64,000 nt of DNA from JAGVUD01 sp052033935 (lineage in GTDB: Bacteria; Armatimonadota; UBA5829; DSUL01), in the NCBI GenBank assembly GCA_052033935.1, contig JBPOJE010000073.1, forward strand, positions 1 to 64,000, given 5' to 3'. Positions 61,183-64,000 of the stretch are shown in pieces. The position numbers and the translations under genes are program-made. Each line of letters begins with the position of its first letter. Positions within the stretch are counted from its first letter, which is position 1. The notes under the pieces are model-generated. The model made no database searches. It worked only from the letters and a program-made list of their open reading frames with translations, and was not told where the DNA came from.

Positions 61183-61874
61183 ATGCACCTTCGCAAGTCG
61201 GAAGTTCAGCGCTGGCTGGCGGGCTAGCGAGCAGCCGAAAGAGTAATCCAGCAGGAACGTACGCGGTCTCTGATCAGCCGCACCACCGAAGACGCTTGGC
61301 AGGCATATCTTGACCTGTCGGAAATCTCGCCGCTCGCGCGCCCGGTTGCCGGTCAGCCTTCTTATCTGCTGAAGGCGATGCGCCAAGCACGAAACGCCCG
61401 CGCCGTGAGCATCCTCGATGCCGCCGAAGTGACCTCATACCTGGACGAGCAACGGGTGCCGTATGCCGTCATCGGAGGTATGGCCGTGCAGTACTGGGGC
61501 GAGGCACGACAGACCGGCGACGTGGATATCGTGGTGCTGGTCCGCCCTGATGAGACCGCCAACTTCCTCGAAACCGCTGTCCAGAGGTTCAGGCCTCGCA
61601 TTGATGACGCTGTCGGGCGAGCCGTCTCTATAGACCTTCCGGGAGGACGAGCCATCCGCATCATCAGCGCAGAAGACCTCATAATCCACAAGTGCATTGC
61701 CGGCCGCGAGACATTGAGGATATCGAACGGGTTTTGGTGCGCCAGAGGCTCTCAGTCGATCACGACTATATCGCGCAGTGGTTCCAGGGGATTGTAGAGG
61801 ATCGTGACGTCACGGGGGTGTACAACAGTGCGCTTCAGCAGGCAACGTCGGCGCTGACAGGTGAAGACACCTGA
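61183..61874 (+). pseudogene. Nucleotidyltransferase (MNT/AbiEii-like) with upstream partner, interrupted
   Basis: From an ATG at 61183 the frame reads MHLRKSEVQRWLAG, TAG (61225-61227), RAAERVIQQERTRSL...EDAWQAYLDLSE, a small helical partner typically encoded just before such genes. It runs in frame into a nucleotidyltransferase domain from 61378: PYAVIGGMAVQYWGEARQTG followed by DVDIVV (the G-G and D-x-D metal motifs). A one-base loss in CGGCCGCGAG (about 61701-61710) then shifts frame; the remainder DIEDIERVLVRQ ends at 61874. Minimal nucleotidyltransferases of this kind occur as toxin-antitoxin-like or phage-defence modules. It lies next to ssrA and a recombinase remnant. As written, no complete protein is made. 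Confidence 0.68.
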
Positions 61875-62205
61875 TCCCGACGTTTCAGATGCGTTGGCAA
61901 GTCATCGGGCAGTGTGCGCAAACCTCCTGGCCGGGCTGCCAGAACGATCAGATTGCCTCGATTTAGGTTCCGGGAACAAGACTCTCGAAACACCACGATT
62001 CCCGCGAAGTTCGTTCTCTTTCACATTTCGTGCACACACCAGCCGCACAGGCCGGAATGGCACGGTTCTTGCATCTCCATTTGTGTTATGCCACGGCGGC
62101 CACCTCATTCCGGCGAGTCCGCGAGGAGGAATCCCTTTGTCAAGTGGACGATGATGGCGCGTGAGACAGGCAGGAAATCCGGCGGCGCTGCGCCAAATGG
62201 TTGCT
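61875..62205. other. Intergenic region with sigma-54 site
   Basis: This 331-base stretch has no convincing gene. It contains a sequence like that at 43485-43510 (TTTAGG, GGAACAAGA and CTCGAAA elements), the sigma-54 site at 62058-62073 and a GAGGAGGAAT at about 62123-62134 not followed by a good start codon. Confidence 0.5.
62058..62073 (+). promoter_or_regulatory. Sigma-54 (-24/-12) promoter
   Basis: TGGCACGGTTCTTGCA matches every consensus position of TGGCACG-N4-TTGCA with exactly ten bases between GG and GC. Transcription would start near 62085 and read into the secreted protein gene at 62206. Confidence 0.75.
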
Positions 62206-63105
62206 ATGTCCAAAACAATCAAGCTTGCTTCAGTCTTCCTGATAGCCTGCCAGATGGCGGCGGCCGCCGCCCCGGGAGGAAAAGAGATGGACACCGTACG
62301 AGATCGTCTCTGGGTCTGGTGCCACCAGGCCGGCAGCAACAACGGAATGTTCGGGGTGCCGGGAGAATCGAGGATGACCCCGGCGGAAGCTGCCTTCTAT
62401 CTGGACGTTCCGAATGCGCTGATGGTCGTGTTCCAGGGGAAGCCCGAGCCGCCGTTCGACAGGCTCGCGGTGTCCATGCGCCCGCTGAAGCGCGTGGTCT
62501 GGTCCATCATCGGCGACAGCTCCTCCACACGCAACGACAAAGAGACCGACATTGATGAGGTGATCTCGCTGGCGGGCAGGTTCCCGAACTTCTCAGGCGG
62601 GATGATGGACGACTTCTTTCACCCCGCGGACGAAAAGGGGGCGATCAGCCGCTACGGAACCGCCGACATCGCGGGCTTCCGCAAGCGTCTCAACGAAGCG
62701 CCGCACAAGCTTGATCTCTGGGTGGTGGTTTACACGCACAATCTGGACCTGCCCATCCGGCCGTACCTAGACAACTGCGACGTTGTAACGTTCTGGACGT
62801 GGAACGCAGCGGATCTGCGCGACCTGACGAAGAACTTCGAGCGCTTCGAAGAGGTTGCCGGTCCGGCCCGCAAGGTTCTCGGCTGCTACATGTGGGATTT
62901 CGGGACCGGCAAGCCGATGCCCCTGTATCTGATGAAGCTCCAGTGCGAAAAGGGCCTGCAGTGGCTGAAGGAAGGCCGCATCGAGGGGATGATCTTCCTA
63001 TCGAGCGTCGTCTGTGATCTCGACCTCGAAGCGGTGGAGTGGACACGCAGGTGGATCGCGGAGGTCGGTGGCCAACCGCTGAAAGCCCCAGCCACCAAAA
63101 AATGA
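62206..63105 (+). CDS. Secreted hypothetical protein, possible TIM-barrel glycosidase-like
   Basis: A 299-residue exported protein starting at the ATG at 62206 with signal peptide SVFLIACQMAAAAA; in-frame codons upstream add no signal. Segments such as RLWVWCHQAGSNNG, FSGGMMDDFFHP, LDLWVVVYTHNLD, CDVVTFWTWNA and GCYMWDFGTG alternate strand-like and helical stretches as in an alpha/beta barrel. The acidic MMDDFF and aromatic strand ends suggest a sugar-binding cleft. I do not recognise a named family. It is followed after 19 bases by the beta-helix gene, likely co-transcribed from the sigma-54 site. Confidence 0.65.
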   Translation: MSKTIKLASVFLIACQMAAAAAPGGKEMDTVRDRLWVWCHQAGSNNGMFGVPGESRMTPAEAAFYLDVPNALMVVFQGKPEPPFDRLAVSMRPLKRVVWSIIGDSSSTRNDKETDIDEVISLAGRFPNFSGGMMDDFFHPADEKGAISRYGTADIAGFRKRLNEAPHKLDLWVVVYTHNLDLPIRPYLDNCDVVTFWTWNAADLRDLTKNFERFEEVAGPARKVLGCYMWDFGTGKPMPLYLMKLQCEKGLQWLKEGRIEGMIFLSSVVCDLDLEAVEWTRRWIAEVGGQPLKAPATKK

Positions 63106-63124
63106 GGGCGCGAGGAGCCTCGCA

Positions 63125-64000
63125 ATGAAGTTTGCTCTGAAATCGCTGTCTGTCGTGCTCGCCGGGCTGCTGTTTGCTCCGGCGTGCATGGGGGCCGCCC
63201 GTCCAGAGCTTGTTCGCGAAGTGCTGGAGGGCAAGCGGCACGAAGCCCGCGCGTCGTGGTGGGGCTTCGACGCGGAGGACTCCACAGACTGCCTGCAGCA
63301 GGCCATCAACTCCAAGGTCAAGAGGCTGATTATTGACCGTCAGAAATCTCCCTGGATGACGCGGCCGCTGACGGGGGTGAGCAACCAGGAGATCGTCCTG
63401 CAGAAGGGAACAGAACTGGCAGCCCGGAAAGGCGCGTTCAAGCGCAAAGGCGACTGTCTGCTCACGTTTCCCGGATGCGAGAACATCATTATCCGGGGCA
63501 AGAAGAAGGATCGCGGCAAGACGGCGCGCATTCGCATGCGCAAGGAGGACTATCAGTCCGAGGCATACGAACAATCGGAGTGGCGGCACGGACTGAGCTT
63601 CTCCGCATGCCGAAACGTGCTGATACAGGACCTCGCGATCGAGCAGACCGGGGGCGACGCCATCTATCTGGGCACCTCGCCCGGACGGGGCCCCAACCGC
63701 AACGTCGTCATCCGGCGCGTGGACTGCAACGGCAACCACCGGCAGGGCATCAGCGTCATCAGCGCCCAGGACATCCTGATCGAGGACTGCCTCCTTCGCA
63801 ACACCCGCGGAACGGCCCCGGAGGCCGGCATTGACTTCGAGCCGAACACGCCCGGCGAGTCGCTTGTCCGCTGCGTGGTGCGCAACTGCGTGGCGGAGAA
63901 CAACGCAGGAACTGGCTATCAGATCTGCCCGCAGACCATGAATAGCTCGTCGCCGCTGATCTCGATTGACATCGAGAACTGCGTCTCGCGCGGCAATATG
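63125..64000 (+). CDS. Secreted right-handed beta-helix protein (pectate-lyase-like), partial
   Basis: The frame is open from the ATG at 63125 to the window end (292 codons). GAGGAG lies upstream, and the product begins with a signal peptide (LSVVLAGLLFAPACMGA). Repeating coils of the parallel beta-helix type follow: CENIIIRGKKK, CRNVLIQDLAIEQTGGDAIY, NRNVVIRRVDCNGNHRQGIS, AQDILIEDCLLRNT, SLVRCVVRNCVAENNAGTGY. Proteins of this fold are mainly polysaccharide lyases and hydrolases (pectate, alginate) or mannuronan epimerases. The catalytic residues cannot be judged because the end is missing. Confidence 0.85.
   Translation, partial: MKFALKSLSVVLAGLLFAPACMGAARPELVREVLEGKRHEARASWWGFDAEDSTDCLQQAINSKVKRLIIDRQKSPWMTRPLTGVSNQEIVLQKGTELAARKGAFKRKGDCLLTFPGCENIIIRGKKKDRGKTARIRMRKEDYQSEAYEQSEWRHGLSFSACRNVLIQDLAIEQTGGDAIYLGTSPGRGPNRNVVIRRVDCNGNHRQGISVISAQDILIEDCLLRNTRGTAPEAGIDFEPNTPGESLVRCVVRNCVAENNAGTGYQICPQTMNSSSPLISIDIENCVSRGNM

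Noticed and set aside
18455..61227. General reassignment of TAG to glutamine
   Set aside because: Several intact genes (serC, the GH39-like gene, the FGE-repeat gene) end naturally in TAG, so TAG works as stop here.

Overview
The window reads as chromosomal DNA of a high-GC, Gram-negative-type (diderm) heterotroph, most likely a member of Armatimonadota. The diderm call rests on kdsA (Kdo synthesis), a SPOR-domain protein and a PEP-CTERM protein. The Armatimonadota call is an inference: the prepilin-like protein at 35645-36358 has the FPVFARA-type segment after its N-terminal helix that is common in that phylum, and several secreted multidomain proteins, Tat-exported Gfo/Idh/MocA oxidoreductases and a DUF6785-like membrane protein fit it. 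No rRNA or tRNA is present to settle the question. A tmRNA gene (ssrA) is present.

Layout. 1-1016: tail of an IS110-family transposase abutting a 5'-truncated transglutaminase-like gene. 1051-5843: housekeeping and lipid/envelope genes (kdsA, a YhaM-like HD nuclease, a cupin, an AMP-ligase/acyltransferase fusion). 6088-13158: two very large secreted proteins, a GH39-like glycosidase and a five-repeat FGE-sulfatase-domain protein. 13168-16886: a methyltransferase, a SPOR protein, an isocitrate/isopropylmalate-type dehydrogenase and serC. 17176-20106: a nitrosative/oxidative-stress pair, a flavodiiron protein and a hybrid-cluster protein gene that is broken twice. 20144-22671: apbE and a frameshifted phosphodiester glycosidase. 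22763-29642: three Gfo/Idh/MocA oxidoreductases, an acyl-ACP-reductase-like gene, an esterase and a DUF annotated elsewhere as quinate 5-dehydrogenase. 29811-36358: a minus-strand run of prepilin, 5'-nucleotidase, sugar-type ABC importer (binding protein and two permeases, no ATPase) and a second FGE-domain protein. 36463-42248: secreted endonuclease/phosphatase-fold, PEP-CTERM and carbohydrate-binding-type proteins. 42342-55228: scavenging and catabolic genes (sialidase-like, esterase, DUF6785, ADP-ribosylglycohydrolase, aldo/keto reductase, tandem GDPD, Fur, ROK, PIG-L deacetylase). 55247-61874: an IS3 element, lower-GC secreted genes, a serine-recombinase remnant, ssrA and a broken nucleotidyltransferase gene, which together look like an accessory island. 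62206-64000: two more secreted proteins, the last running off the end.

Functionally much of the window is outward-facing: exported glycosidases, esterases, sialidase and deacetylase, an importer for the products, and exported oxidoreductases acting on sugars. A recurring two-lobed OB-like module is shared by at least four of the secreted proteins. Two near-perfect sigma-54 promoters are visible, one directly upstream of the PEP-CTERM gene.

A cautionary pattern runs through the window. At least six otherwise intact genes are broken by single-base indels, several of them apparent losses in G or C runs, and three genes carry TAG where a CAG (Gln) codon is expected. Some of these may be sequencing errors, so 'pseudogene' here means 'open frame interrupted in this sequence'.
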